The notes beneath the pieces are model-generated. The model searched no databases. It saw only the letters and a program-made list of their open reading frames with translations, and was not told the origin of the DNA. This document shows, in pieces, positions 37,388 to 45,537 of a stretch of 64,000 nucleotides of DNA. The DNA comes from Flavobacteriaceae bacterium MAR_2010_72 (GTDB taxonomy: Bacteria; Bacteroidota; Bacteroidia; Flavobacteriales; Flavobacteriaceae), in assembly GCA_003550275.1 (NCBI GenBank), contig QXCW01000002.1, positions 434,001-498,000 on the forward strand. The letters run 5' to 3'. The number at the start of each line of letters is the position of its first letter. The first letter of the stretch is position 1. A program made the translations under genes and the position numbers.

Positions 37388-37520
37388 GTTTAGGACTTAT
37401 TTTTTGTTGAAATAGTAGATTTTATCCTAAAAATCGATTTATGTTTGGTTCTTTGAAGGTAATTTTTAAAACCATAATATGGTTATATAGATATTATTTC
37501 TATATTGCAATAATTAAGAC

Positions 37521-37534
37521 TATGTATATACATA
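37521..37534. promoter_or_regulatory. Putative GntR operator upstream of the symporter genes
   Basis: TATGTATATACATA is a perfect 14-bp palindrome matching the consensus outside its centre. It lies 21 bp before the DUF4212 gene start. An overlapping second palindrome (TACATATGTA) adds half sites. Confidence 0.6.
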
Positions 37535-37555
37535 TGTACATTTAATTTGTAATTA

Positions 37556-37807
37556 ATGAAAAATAGATCAAAAGCGTATTGGAAAGAAAACCTAAAGTAC
37601 TTATTAATATTGCTGGGTATTTGGTTTTTGGTTTCATTTGGTGCAGGTATTCTTTTTAAAGAGTTTCTAGATGCTTTTAAGTTAGGAGGTGTTAAGCTTG
37701 GATTTTGGTTCGCACAACAAGGTTCCATCTACGTATTTGTAATTCTGATTTTTGTTTATGTACGGTTGATGAACAAATTAGACAAAAAATATGGCTACGA
37801 TGAATAA
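37556..37807 (+). CDS. DUF4212 small subunit of a sodium:solute symporter
   Basis: This 83-residue membrane protein has two helices (YLLILLGIWFLVSFGAGILF and the segment after the FWFAQQGS signature, IYVFVILIFVYVRLM). DUF4212 proteins are nearly always encoded directly before an SSS-family transporter, as here, where the genes overlap by 8-17 bp. It probably acts as an accessory subunit that aids assembly or gating. Confidence 0.9.
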   Translation: MKNRSKAYWKENLKYLLILLGIWFLVSFGAGILFKEFLDAFKLGGVKLGFWFAQQGSIYVFVILIFVYVRLMNKLDKKYGYDE

Positions 37808-39515
37808 TTTTATACTTTCAATTATGTCAGTTCAAACATGGACCTACGTTATAGTAGGCATAACTTTCGCTTTATATATTGGAATAGCTATTTGGTCAAG
37901 AGCAGGTTCAACTAAAGATTTTTACGTTGCCGGTGGTGGAGTTTCCCCGCTTGCTAATGGATTGGCTACTGCTGCTGATTGGATGTCGGCCGCATCCTTT
38001 TTAGGAATGGCAGGCCTCATTTCTTTTGGAGGTTATGATGGTTCTGTTTACTTAATGGGTTGGACAGGCGGATATGTATTGCTTGCTTTATTATTAGCGC
38101 CTTATTTAAGGAAGTTTGGAAAATTTACAGTACCAGATTTTATTGGCGATCGTTATTATTCCAATACTGCTAGAACAGTGGCGGTAATATGTGCATTATT
38201 GGTTTCGTTTACATATGTTGCGGGCCAGATGAGAGGTGTAGGGCTGGTATTTTCTAGATTCTTGGAAGTTGACATCAACACTGGAGTTATTATAGGGATG
38301 ATTATCGTACTTTTTTATGCAGTTTTAGGTGGCATGAAAGGCATCACATATACGCAGGTGGCACAATATTGTGTATTGATATTTGCTTTTATGGTTCCAG
38401 CAATTTTTATCTCTTTACTTATGACTGGAAACCCTATTCCGCAAATTGGCATGGGAGGCGATGTGGTAGGTGAAGGTGTTTCGTTGCTAGATAAATTAGA
38501 TGGGTTATCAACTGATTTAGGCTTTGCAAAATATACCGATGGCTCAAAATCCATGATAGATGTATTTTTTATAACCGCAGCGTTAATGGTAGGTACAGCA
38601 GGTTTACCACATGTTATTGTTCGATTTTTTACAGTGCCTAAAGTTAAAGATGCTAGAAAATCTGCAGGTTTTGCGCTATTGTTTATTGCAATTTTATACA
38701 CCACAGCTCCTGCAATTGCTGTTTTTGCCAGAACAAACCTAATCGAAACAGTTAGTAATAAAAACTATAAGGACATGCCAGCGTGGTTTTCAAAATGGGA
38801 GGAAACAGGTCTGATAATATTTAATGATAAAAATAATGATGGCGTTATTAATTACTTAGCTGATGAAAACATTAATGAGCTTACTGTGGATGCCGATATT
38901 ATGGTTTTGGCAAACCCAGAAATTGCCAATTTGCCAAATTGGGTAATTGCTTTAGTTGCAGCAGGCGGATTAGCAGCGGCTTTATCTACAGCAGCTGGTT
39001 TGTTATTAGTAATTTCATCTTCAGTATCGCACGACCTGATTAAAAAACAATTAAAGCCAAATATTTCTGATAAAGGCGAGTTAATTGCCGCTAGATTATC
39101 TGCTGTCGCTGCCGTTTGTGTTGCAGGTTATTTTGGAATCAATCCACCAGATTTTGTCGCAGCTACCGTCGCATTGGCATTTGGATTAGCCGCAGCTTCT
39201 TTTTTTCCAGCCATTATTATGGGAATATTTTATAAGAAAATGAATAAAGAAGGAGCAATTGCAGGAATGGTTATTGGTATTTTATCAATGCTGTTCTATA
39301 TGTTGAAATTCAAATTCGATATGTTTGGAGGTGGTACAGAAGCAGATTGGTGGTTTGGAATTTCACCTGAAGGGTTTGGTACTGTTGCTATGATTCTGAA
39401 TTTTATAGTGTCCATAATCATATCATCATTTACAGCAGACCCACCAGAAGAAGTTCAGGAAATTGTCGAAAATATAAGAATACCAAGTGGTGTTGGTAAG
39501 GCAATTGATCACTAA
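37791..39515 (+). CDS. SSS-family cation/solute symporter (ActP-like)
   Basis: This 574-residue transporter has about 13 membrane segments. FYVAGGGVSPLANGLATAADWMSAASFLGMAG, the TYVAGQMRGVGLVFSRFLEV region and AAGGLAAALSTAAGLLLVISSSVSHDL are typical of the ActP/acetate branch of the sodium:solute symporter family. ATG 37800 (MNNFILS) is a possible later start. The operator upstream and the two acetylesterases in the same putative regulon suggest uptake of acetate or a related monocarboxylate (inference). A hydrophilic stretch with DKNNDGVINY (about 345-352) looks like an EF-hand-type loop. Confidence 0.9.
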   Translation: MATMNNFILSIMSVQTWTYVIVGITFALYIGIAIWSRAGSTKDFYVAGGGVSPLANGLATAADWMSAASFLGMAGLISFGGYDGSVYLMGWTGGYVLLALLLAPYLRKFGKFTVPDFIGDRYYSNTARTVAVICALLVSFTYVAGQMRGVGLVFSRFLEVDINTGVIIGMIIVLFYAVLGGMKGITYTQVAQYCVLIFAFMVPAIFISLLMTGNPIPQIGMGGDVVGEGVSLLDKLDGLSTDLGFAKYTDGSKSMIDVFFITAALMVGTAGLPHVIVRFFTVPKVKDARKSAGFALLFIAILYTTAPAIAVFARTNLIETVSNKNYKDMPAWFSKWEETGLIIFNDKNNDGVINYLADENINELTVDADIMVLANPEIANLPNWVIALVAAGGLAAALSTAAGLLLVISSSVSHDLIKKQLKPNISDKGELIAARLSAVAAVCVAGYFGINPPDFVAATVALAFGLAAASFFPAIIMGIFYKKMNKEGAIAGMVIGILSMLFYMLKFKFDMFGGGTEADWWFGISPEGFGTVAMILNFIVSIIISSFTADPPEEVQEIVENIRIPSGVGKAIDH

Positions 39516-39525
39516 TAATTTCGAT

Positions 39526-40686
39526 CTATTCTTCTAAAATCAATTCCAAAGGAACTCTTATAAAACGAGGACGGTAATATGACACATTTTCGTGTATGCT
39601 AGGAACATCAAAACTGTTAACACAAAAAGACACCAATAACATATTGTCTTTTACGTATTGAGGATGCGCCATGGCATTATAGGTAAAGATTTTATCTTTG
39701 GTGTTTTCCTGCTCTGTAGCATGAAACAATAGCTTTTCATTGCGCCAAGGCCCAACAGGAGAATCAGAAATATAGGAGTAAATATTTCCAGCAAACAAAT
39801 CCCTTTCCTGTGTTAAGAGCACATATTTATCTTCCAGCTTGAAAACACTAAATTGTTCGGAAGTATTTATATTTATACCATCCATTGCAACCGTTTTTTT
39901 TGCATTATCAGACCATGTCTTGCCATCAAAAAATTCAAAATTATGTAGCTTATTTTCGGCATTCATTGTTGCACGACTCACATGCATTTTAGCCGTTTTT
40001 TTATCACTAAAAGTACCATAAATGTATGTGTAATTATCTTCCTTTAGTAACGAATGTCCCCAATGAATATTATTAATTTGAGTATACGGGAAGTCAGTCT
40101 GTTCAATAATTTTATAAGTATCTTTTTCTAGTTTTAAATAATCGGTGCCTTTAAATTCAAAGTTCCATCCGCCATCAACAGGAACAATATGAATAAAGCG
40201 CGACATAAACAGGTGAATTTCATTCTCATATTCAAAACCGTGTCCAGGCCAATAAAATTCTTTTTCTTCTCTATTTTCGTTATTCGGAATGAGCATGGTT
40301 TCCGGATCATCAAGTTCTCCTTGATAAATTGACTTTGATGTTTTTTGATCTTTATCTACAACAACAAATGTGTTATTTATCATCTTAGCATCAGGATCTC
40401 TTTTACCATTTTCAACTTTTGCCAAAAAGGAATCTCCCATCATAAAAACAGAGGATCCATCGGATAATGGAAAGGAAATTATTCCATCTGCTCCAGTAAC
40501 TCCTAAACTATCAACAATTACGAGTTTGTTAAAATTGGACATTGTTACTTCTCTTTGTGCTACTTCTTCGTCATCAGTTATTTCTACTTTTTTCTTGTTT
40601 TTGTTGCAAGAAGTTAAAAAAAATAAAAGCAATAACAAGGTGCTACAAAAAATAACATGTTTATAAGTTGCTTCAATTTTTTTCAT
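39526..40686 (-). CDS. DUF4185/DUF5005-like secreted lipoprotein (copy 3)
   Basis: This 386-residue lipoprotein (leader LLLLLFFLTSC) is paralogous to the pair at 12232-14598. GADGIISFPLSDGSSVFMMGDSFLAKV, MINNTFVVVD, FYWPGHGFEYEN, YIYGTFSDK, SPVGPWRN and YRPRFIRV occur in the same order as in those genes. Function unknown; a propeller fold with glycan-related role is suspected. It has its own promoter with a GntR-type operator over the expected start site. It converges with the symporter gene, leaving only 10 bp between stops. Confidence 0.78.
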   Translation of the reverse strand: MKKIEATYKHVIFCSTLLLLLFFLTSCNKNKKKVEITDDEEVAQREVTMSNFNKLVIVDSLGVTGADGIISFPLSDGSSVFMMGDSFLAKVENGKRDPDAKMINNTFVVVDKDQKTSKSIYQGELDDPETMLIPNNENREEKEFYWPGHGFEYENEIHLFMSRFIHIVPVDGGWNFEFKGTDYLKLEKDTYKIIEQTDFPYTQINNIHWGHSLLKEDNYTYIYGTFSDKKTAKMHVSRATMNAENKLHNFEFFDGKTWSDNAKKTVAMDGININTSEQFSVFKLEDKYVLLTQERDLFAGNIYSYISDSPVGPWRNEKLLFHATEQENTKDKIFTYNAMAHPQYVKDNMLLVSFCVNSFDVPSIHENVSYYRPRFIRVPLELILEE

Positions 40687-40701
40687 AGTCTATGTTTTTA
40701 A

Positions 40702-40715
40702 TATGTTCATACATT
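40702..40715. promoter_or_regulatory. Putative GntR operator upstream of DUF4185-like copy 3
   Basis: TATGTTCATACATT matches the 14-mer at 13 positions. It lies just downstream of a TACTTTTG -7 box (minus strand 40733-40726), so it covers the expected transcription start, a typical repressor position. Confidence 0.65.
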
Positions 40716-40725
40716 TATACATTTA

Positions 40726-40757
40726 CAAAAGTAATAAAACATTTAGACATATATCAA
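40726..40757 (-). promoter_or_regulatory. Bacteroidota-type promoter of DUF4185-like copy 3
   Basis: On the minus strand, TTG (40757-40755), a 21-base spacer and TACTTTTG (40733-40726) match the -33 and TAnnTTTG elements. The start codon lies about 40 bases downstream. Confidence 0.5.
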
Positions 40758-40909
40758 GATTAATTGCATCGTAGAGTAATACTTCATCTTCAATAATCTA
40801 AGAAAACCTTATAATTTCAGCATTATTTTATGTAGTGAAATGAAATTTAATAAATAATATATAATTGAAAAACGCCTAATAAATTACTATATAGACATAA
40901 GGAATTAAA

Positions 40910-42061
40910 TTAGCAATTTTCAGTTTTATTTTTCTTTTTCTTAATACTAATAAAGCATAGAAGAAATATCCCTAAAATAAAAAAAGGAACACTTAATAAT
41001 TGCCCCATATTTAAGGTCATTTCATTCTCAAAAGGAACTTGATTTTCTTTAAAATACTCATGAAAGACTCTCATAGAAAATAGAGAGATCAAAAACAGAC
41101 CTAACAAAAGACCAGGTTTTAGATTAGCTCTTTTTTTGTACCATATCCAAAATAGTATAATGAAAAGTAAAAAGTTAGTAATTGATTCGTATAATTGAAC
41201 AGGATGGCAAACAACACCAACGGCTTCATAATTAAGGAATAAAGTATCATTAGTTCGGGTGTATGCATATTTTAATTGAGATCCTTATGGATTGATTACA
41301 TGCGAATAAGGTCCTTCTCTAATTGGCATTGTTCTTAAAAGTAAACGATCTACTCCTGCATGTATCCTCTGTTCGTAGTATCTTTGATTTTTAAAATAAA
41401 CTGTTATATCTAAAATGGGATAACCAGGTGAGATAGCATGTTCTGTTTGTTTATAGGCTACGGCTTCTACAAATGGTAAATTCTGTTTTAATTTATCAGA
41501 ATAGGGGTTTAATTGAATAACACCATAATTTGAATTGGTAGGGATGCCGACAATTTCGGAATTCACAAAATTACCAATTCTTATGAAGCAAGCACCCAAT
41601 GCAACAACAATTACCATTCGTTCCATTACCTGAAGATAACTATTGCCGTGATTTAAGCGATCTGTTATTTTAAGTTTAAACTCCTTAAATTTAAAAGAAT
41701 ACGAATAAAAGCACATAGAAATAAGAATTCCAAAAGCAGTGCCATGACCTGACAACCCTCCCTTCCAGAATTTAAATAGTTCTAAAAAGTTAATTGAAAT
41801 AATTTCAGGGTTGTAAAATATAACATGACCAATTCTAGAGCCTAGAACTGTGCCTGTAATCATATAAATCAATTGAATGTCGAGCAATTTATTAAAATCA
41901 CTTTCTTTTTTATAAATATAAAATATAATAATCCTTCCTAGAATAAAACCTAAGGCAAAAAGTACAGAGTACCATCTTAATTCGAGATTATTCCATTGAA
42001 AAATAAATGTATTTGGTTCCCAAAAAAAGTAATCTAAATAAGGAAATAATTTTGTGGTCAT
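40910..42061 (-). pseudogene. lgt: Prolipoprotein diacylglyceryl transferase (lgt) interrupted by an in-frame stop
   Basis: The first part (42061-41285) encodes LRWYSVLFALGFILGR, KGGLSGHGTAFGI and IRIGNFVNSEIVGIPTN, the Lgt signature with its Arg, Asn, Glu and Gly. The frame then meets TAA at 41287-41285 after VINP. In the same frame, without any shift, it continues GSQLKYAYTRT, then the Lgt end block CHPVQLYESITNFLLFIILFW and the MRVFHEYFKENQ helix to a stop at 40910. A single base (TAA from TAT or TAC) would restore about 383 codons. It is either a recently inactivated copy or a sequencing error. If a second lgt exists elsewhere, this one is dispensable. Confidence 0.85.
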
Positions 42062-42296
42062 AAAGACAAGATATTTGTTAGCACCCTCTAATGTATCAAT
42101 AATTCAGAAATAATTATTTACGATGAAAATTAAGAAACTGAGATTTAAAGGGATTTAGCTGAATAAAGAGATATGTTTTTAGTAAAATTATTACAATGCG
42201 TCAAAATGTAAAATGCCTAATCAATGGTGTTTTTCAATTATATATTTGGCTTAAAAAGAATACGAATACATGGCAATATATGTAAAACTTTGTTCA

Positions 42297-42310
42297 TATG
42301 TTCATACATA
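42297..42310. promoter_or_regulatory. Putative GntR operator upstream of the planctomycete-type cluster
   Basis: TATGTTCATACATA is identical to the site at the gntR start codon. It ends 13 bp before the TAAATTTG box at 42324, so it covers the -33 region. The preceding 235 bp (42062-42296) hold no ORF or other recognisable element. Confidence 0.7.
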
Positions 42311-42323
42311 TTATATTTTTTTC

Positions 42324-42331
42324 TAAATTTG
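42324..42331 (+). promoter_or_regulatory. TAnnTTTG -7 box before the DUF1553 gene
   Basis: TAAATTTG is a perfect Bacteroidota -7 element, 23 bp before the ATG at 42355. No clear -33 TTG is found at the usual distance; the operator occupies that position. Confidence 0.45.
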
Positions 42332-42354
42332 TAGAAATATCTATTCTACTCAAT

Positions 42355-45300
42355 ATGAAAAAACCACTTCTTAAAACTTGTTTTTTTGGTGTTCTAACAA
42401 TCTTGTGTTTAGGTATTTTTCAAAGCTGTACCAATTACGGCTCTAGTAAATATATTGCAGTTGAAGGCAAGAAAGCGTTACCCAAAATCGTAGATTTCAA
42501 CTTTCACATCAAGCCTATTTTATCAGATAGATGTTTTACGTGCCATGGACCTGATGAAAATGCACGTAAAGCAAATTTACGTTTAGATATAGAAAAAGAA
42601 GCTTTTGCAAGCTTGGAATCTGGTGGAAAAGCCATTGTAAAAGGAAAGCCACATAAAAGTAAAGTGATGGAGCGTTTGTTAACAGACAATCCAGAATTAA
42701 TGATGCCACCACCTGAATCTAATTTGGTGATTTCAGATTACGAAATTGCTTTAATTGAAAAATGGATCGATCAAGGTGCCGAATGGAAAACCCATTGGTC
42801 ATTTATTCCACCTTTAAAATCAGAATTACCAAAAACCAAAAATACAGCTTGGGCAAAAAACGAAATAGATCATTTTATATTGTCTAAAATTGAAAAAGAA
42901 GAACTTGCAACTTCAAAGCAAACCTCAAAAGAAAAACTGATTCGCCGTGTCACTTTCGATTTAACAGGATTGCCACCAACATTAGAAGAAATCAATAATT
43001 TTCTAAAGGATGATTCTAAAAATGCCTTCGAAAAAGTTGTTGATAGATTACTAGAGAGCGAACGTTATGGTGAGCGTCTCGCAACTGAATGGTTAGACGT
43101 AGCACGTTATGCAGATACTCATGGTTATCAAGGTGATACACAGCGCAGAATGTGGCCTTGGCGCGACTGGGTTATAAAATCGTTTAACGAAAATATGCCT
43201 TATAATCAATTTATAGAATGGCAATTGGCAGGCGATAAATTACCAAATCCAACACGCGAGCAAATGATTGCTACTGGTTTTAATAGAAACCACATGATGA
43301 ATGGTGAAGGAGGCATCATCGACGAAGAATACCGAGTAGAATACGTTGCAGACAGAACCAATACCACAGGAAAAGCAATTATGGGAATGACTATGGAATG
43401 TGCGCGTTGCCACGACCATAAATACGACCCAATTTCACAAAAAGAGTACTTTAATTTTTATGCGTTTTACAATAATGTCGATGAATTAGGAATGGCTGTA
43501 AATGCTGCCGAGAACTATCCTTATATTATGTTGACTTCTGATGAAGAACAAAAAACATTAGACTCGCTTAATACAGCCATTGACGATCAGTATAAAAGTA
43601 TTGAAAGCTATATAGCGCAATTAGAGAATGATACTTCGAAAAATAAAAAAACTAATAACACAAAAATTGATTTATCCAAAGGCTTAGTAGAGCATATTAC
43701 TTTTGACAAGATTTCAAAAGATGCACTGCAAATCAATTTCGAAAATAAGGTTAAAAACAGACAGCCTGGATACATTGCTGACCCAACAGAATTAGTGGAA
43801 GGTGTTGAAGGTAAAGCCAATTATTACGATGGCAATGTGTCGGTAAACATTGGTGGTGAAGCTGGTGATTTTGATGTGTTTAATGAATTTTCATTTGCCA
43901 CTTGGGTGAAATTTCCTGAGCCTTTTAAACGTGCCGATATTCTTCATAAATTGGAGTTCGATTTTATGGGTGAAAAAGGCTATCATTTATATATAAATGA
44001 AGAATATTTGACCTTTCAGATGAATAATGCGTGGGACAATAATTTTATAAAAGTTACAACAACAGATGAATTTCCTTTCGCAGAATGGACACATGTCACA
44101 GTTACTTATAACGGCACAGGAAAAGCAAATGGCATTAATATTTACTTTAATGGTGAGAAAAAAGAATTCAAAATTCTAAAAGATAATCTCACAAAAACCA
44201 TGAATGGCTGGGGAACTTTAATGGCAGGAAATTCCAATTTTGATGGTGGTACTTTAGATGATTTTAGAGCCTATGACCGAACATTGACCTTACCTGAGAT
44301 AAAGACTTTAGCCAATCAAAAAGTTGATGATACTAAAGATTGGTTTGAATATAACGTCGTTAATAAAGACGCTAATTATAAAACTGAAAAAGAAAAACTG
44401 TCTGGTTTAATAAAAACACGAATGGATAAAATAGCCACGATTCCAGAATATATGGTGATGAAAGATATTCAAGATAGTATCAGAACAACACATATTTTAA
44501 ATCGTGGTGCATACGATGATCCTGGAGAAATTGTTGGCATTGGTACACCAGAAGCGATTCTTCCTTTTGATGAAAATTTACCACAAGACAGATTGGGTTT
44601 AACCAAATGGTTATTTAACGAAAAGCATCCTTTAACATCTCGTGTGATGGTGAATCGTTTGTGGCAAATGGTTTTTGGAACAGGTATTGTAAACACTTCA
44701 GACGATTTTGGAAGTCAAGGCGCTTTGCCAACACATCCACAATTATTAGATTGGTTGGCTGTAGATTTCCGAGAAAATAATTGGGATATAAAAGCGATTG
44801 TTAAGAAAATGGTGATGTCTGCAACGTATCAACAATCATCCGAAATTAAACCTGAAGCTTTAGAAAAAGACAAATACAATATTTATTTGGCGAGAGGACC
44901 TCGTTATCGAATGTCGGCTGAAATGATTAGAGATAATGCCTTAGCAGTGAGTGATTTGTTAGTGGAGCACTTAGGTGGAGCGAGTGTAAAACCCTATCAG
45001 CCAAAAGGATTATGGGCAGAAAAAGCAACTTTAAAAACGTTTTTTTATCCGCAAGATCATGGTGATTCTTTATACAGAAGAAGTTTATATACCTATTGGA
45101 GACGTACAACACCACCACCAAGTATGATAACTTTCGATTCGCCAACTCGAAATTTCTGTACCGTAAAACGTGAGGCCACAAGTACACCTTTACAAGCTTT
45201 GGTATTATTAAACGATGTGCAATTTGTTGAAGCGGCTCGTGTTTTTGCTGAACGTATTATAAATGAAGGAGGAAGCGATATTGAAAATCGATTAAAATTA

Positions 45301-45531
45301 GCCTTCAGATTAGCAACCGCTAGAGAGCCAAATGCCAATGAAATTTTAGAATTGAAAAAGTTGGTTGATGAAAGTTTTGTCGAATTCAAAAAACATCCTA
45401 AAGACGCCAAGAAATTGCTCACATTTGGTGAATATCCTGTGGATAATACATTAAACACCATTGAGGTTGCAGCATACACAATGGCAACAAGTGCGATACT
45501 TAATTTAGACGAAACTATAACTAAAAGTTAA
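42355..45531 (+). CDS. PSCyt1-DUF1549-LamG-DUF1553 planctomycete-type cytochrome lipoprotein
   Basis: This is a 1058-residue lipoprotein (leader LCLGIFQSC25). Order: cytochrome c-like domain with C60-F-T-C63-H64 and MMPPPESNL; DUF1549 (HFILSKIEKE, RVTFDLTGLPPTLEEI, RYGERLATEWLDVARYADTHGY, MECARCHDHKYDPI with a second CxxCH); a LamG/concanavalin-like insert (about 445-640, FSFATWVKFPEP, GTLDDFRAYDRTLTLPEI); and DUF1553 (HPLTSRVMVNRLWQMVFGTGIV, KREATSTPLQALVLLND). The in-frame ATG at 42298 lies in the operator and is rejected. Function unknown; two haem motifs plus a glycan-binding-like insert suggest periplasmic or surface redox work on a carbohydrate. It is followed after 6 bp by the DUF1501 gene. 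Confidence 0.88.
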   Translation: MKKPLLKTCFFGVLTILCLGIFQSCTNYGSSKYIAVEGKKALPKIVDFNFHIKPILSDRCFTCHGPDENARKANLRLDIEKEAFASLESGGKAIVKGKPHKSKVMERLLTDNPELMMPPPESNLVISDYEIALIEKWIDQGAEWKTHWSFIPPLKSELPKTKNTAWAKNEIDHFILSKIEKEELATSKQTSKEKLIRRVTFDLTGLPPTLEEINNFLKDDSKNAFEKVVDRLLESERYGERLATEWLDVARYADTHGYQGDTQRRMWPWRDWVIKSFNENMPYNQFIEWQLAGDKLPNPTREQMIATGFNRNHMMNGEGGIIDEEYRVEYVADRTNTTGKAIMGMTMECARCHDHKYDPISQKEYFNFYAFYNNVDELGMAVNAAENYPYIMLTSDEEQKTLDSLNTAIDDQYKSIESYIAQLENDTSKNKKTNNTKIDLSKGLVEHITFDKISKDALQINFENKVKNRQPGYIADPTELVEGVEGKANYYDGNVSVNIGGEAGDFDVFNEFSFATWVKFPEPFKRADILHKLEFDFMGEKGYHLYINEEYLTFQMNNAWDNNFIKVTTTDEFPFAEWTHVTVTYNGTGKANGINIYFNGEKKEFKILKDNLTKTMNGWGTLMAGNSNFDGGTLDDFRAYDRTLTLPEIKTLANQKVDDTKDWFEYNVVNKDANYKTEKEKLSGLIKTRMDKIATIPEYMVMKDIQDSIRTTHILNRGAYDDPGEIVGIGTPEAILPFDENLPQDRLGLTKWLFNEKHPLTSRVMVNRLWQMVFGTGIVNTSDDFGSQGALPTHPQLLDWLAVDFRENNWDIKAIVKKMVMSATYQQSSEIKPEALEKDKYNIYLARGPRYRMSAEMIRDNALAVSDLLVEHLGGASVKPYQPKGLWAEKATLKTFFYPQDHGDSLYRRSLYTYWRRTTPPPSMITFDSPTRNFCTVKREATSTPLQALVLLNDVQFVEAARVFAERIINEGGSDIENRLKLAFRLATAREPNANEILELKKLVDESFVEFKKHPKDAKKLLTFGEYPVDNTLNTIEVAAYTMATSAILNLDETITKS

Positions 45532-45537
45532 GCTATA

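Noticed and set aside
40910-41107. A separate 65-residue membrane protein
   Set aside because: The same frame runs upstream to the lgt stop and encodes the Lgt C-terminal block, so it is the end of the interrupted gene.
42298-42354. An in-frame ATG at 42298 that would extend the DUF1553 protein by 19 residues
   Set aside because: It lies in the operator and before the -7 box. ATG 42355 gives a normal lipoprotein signal.
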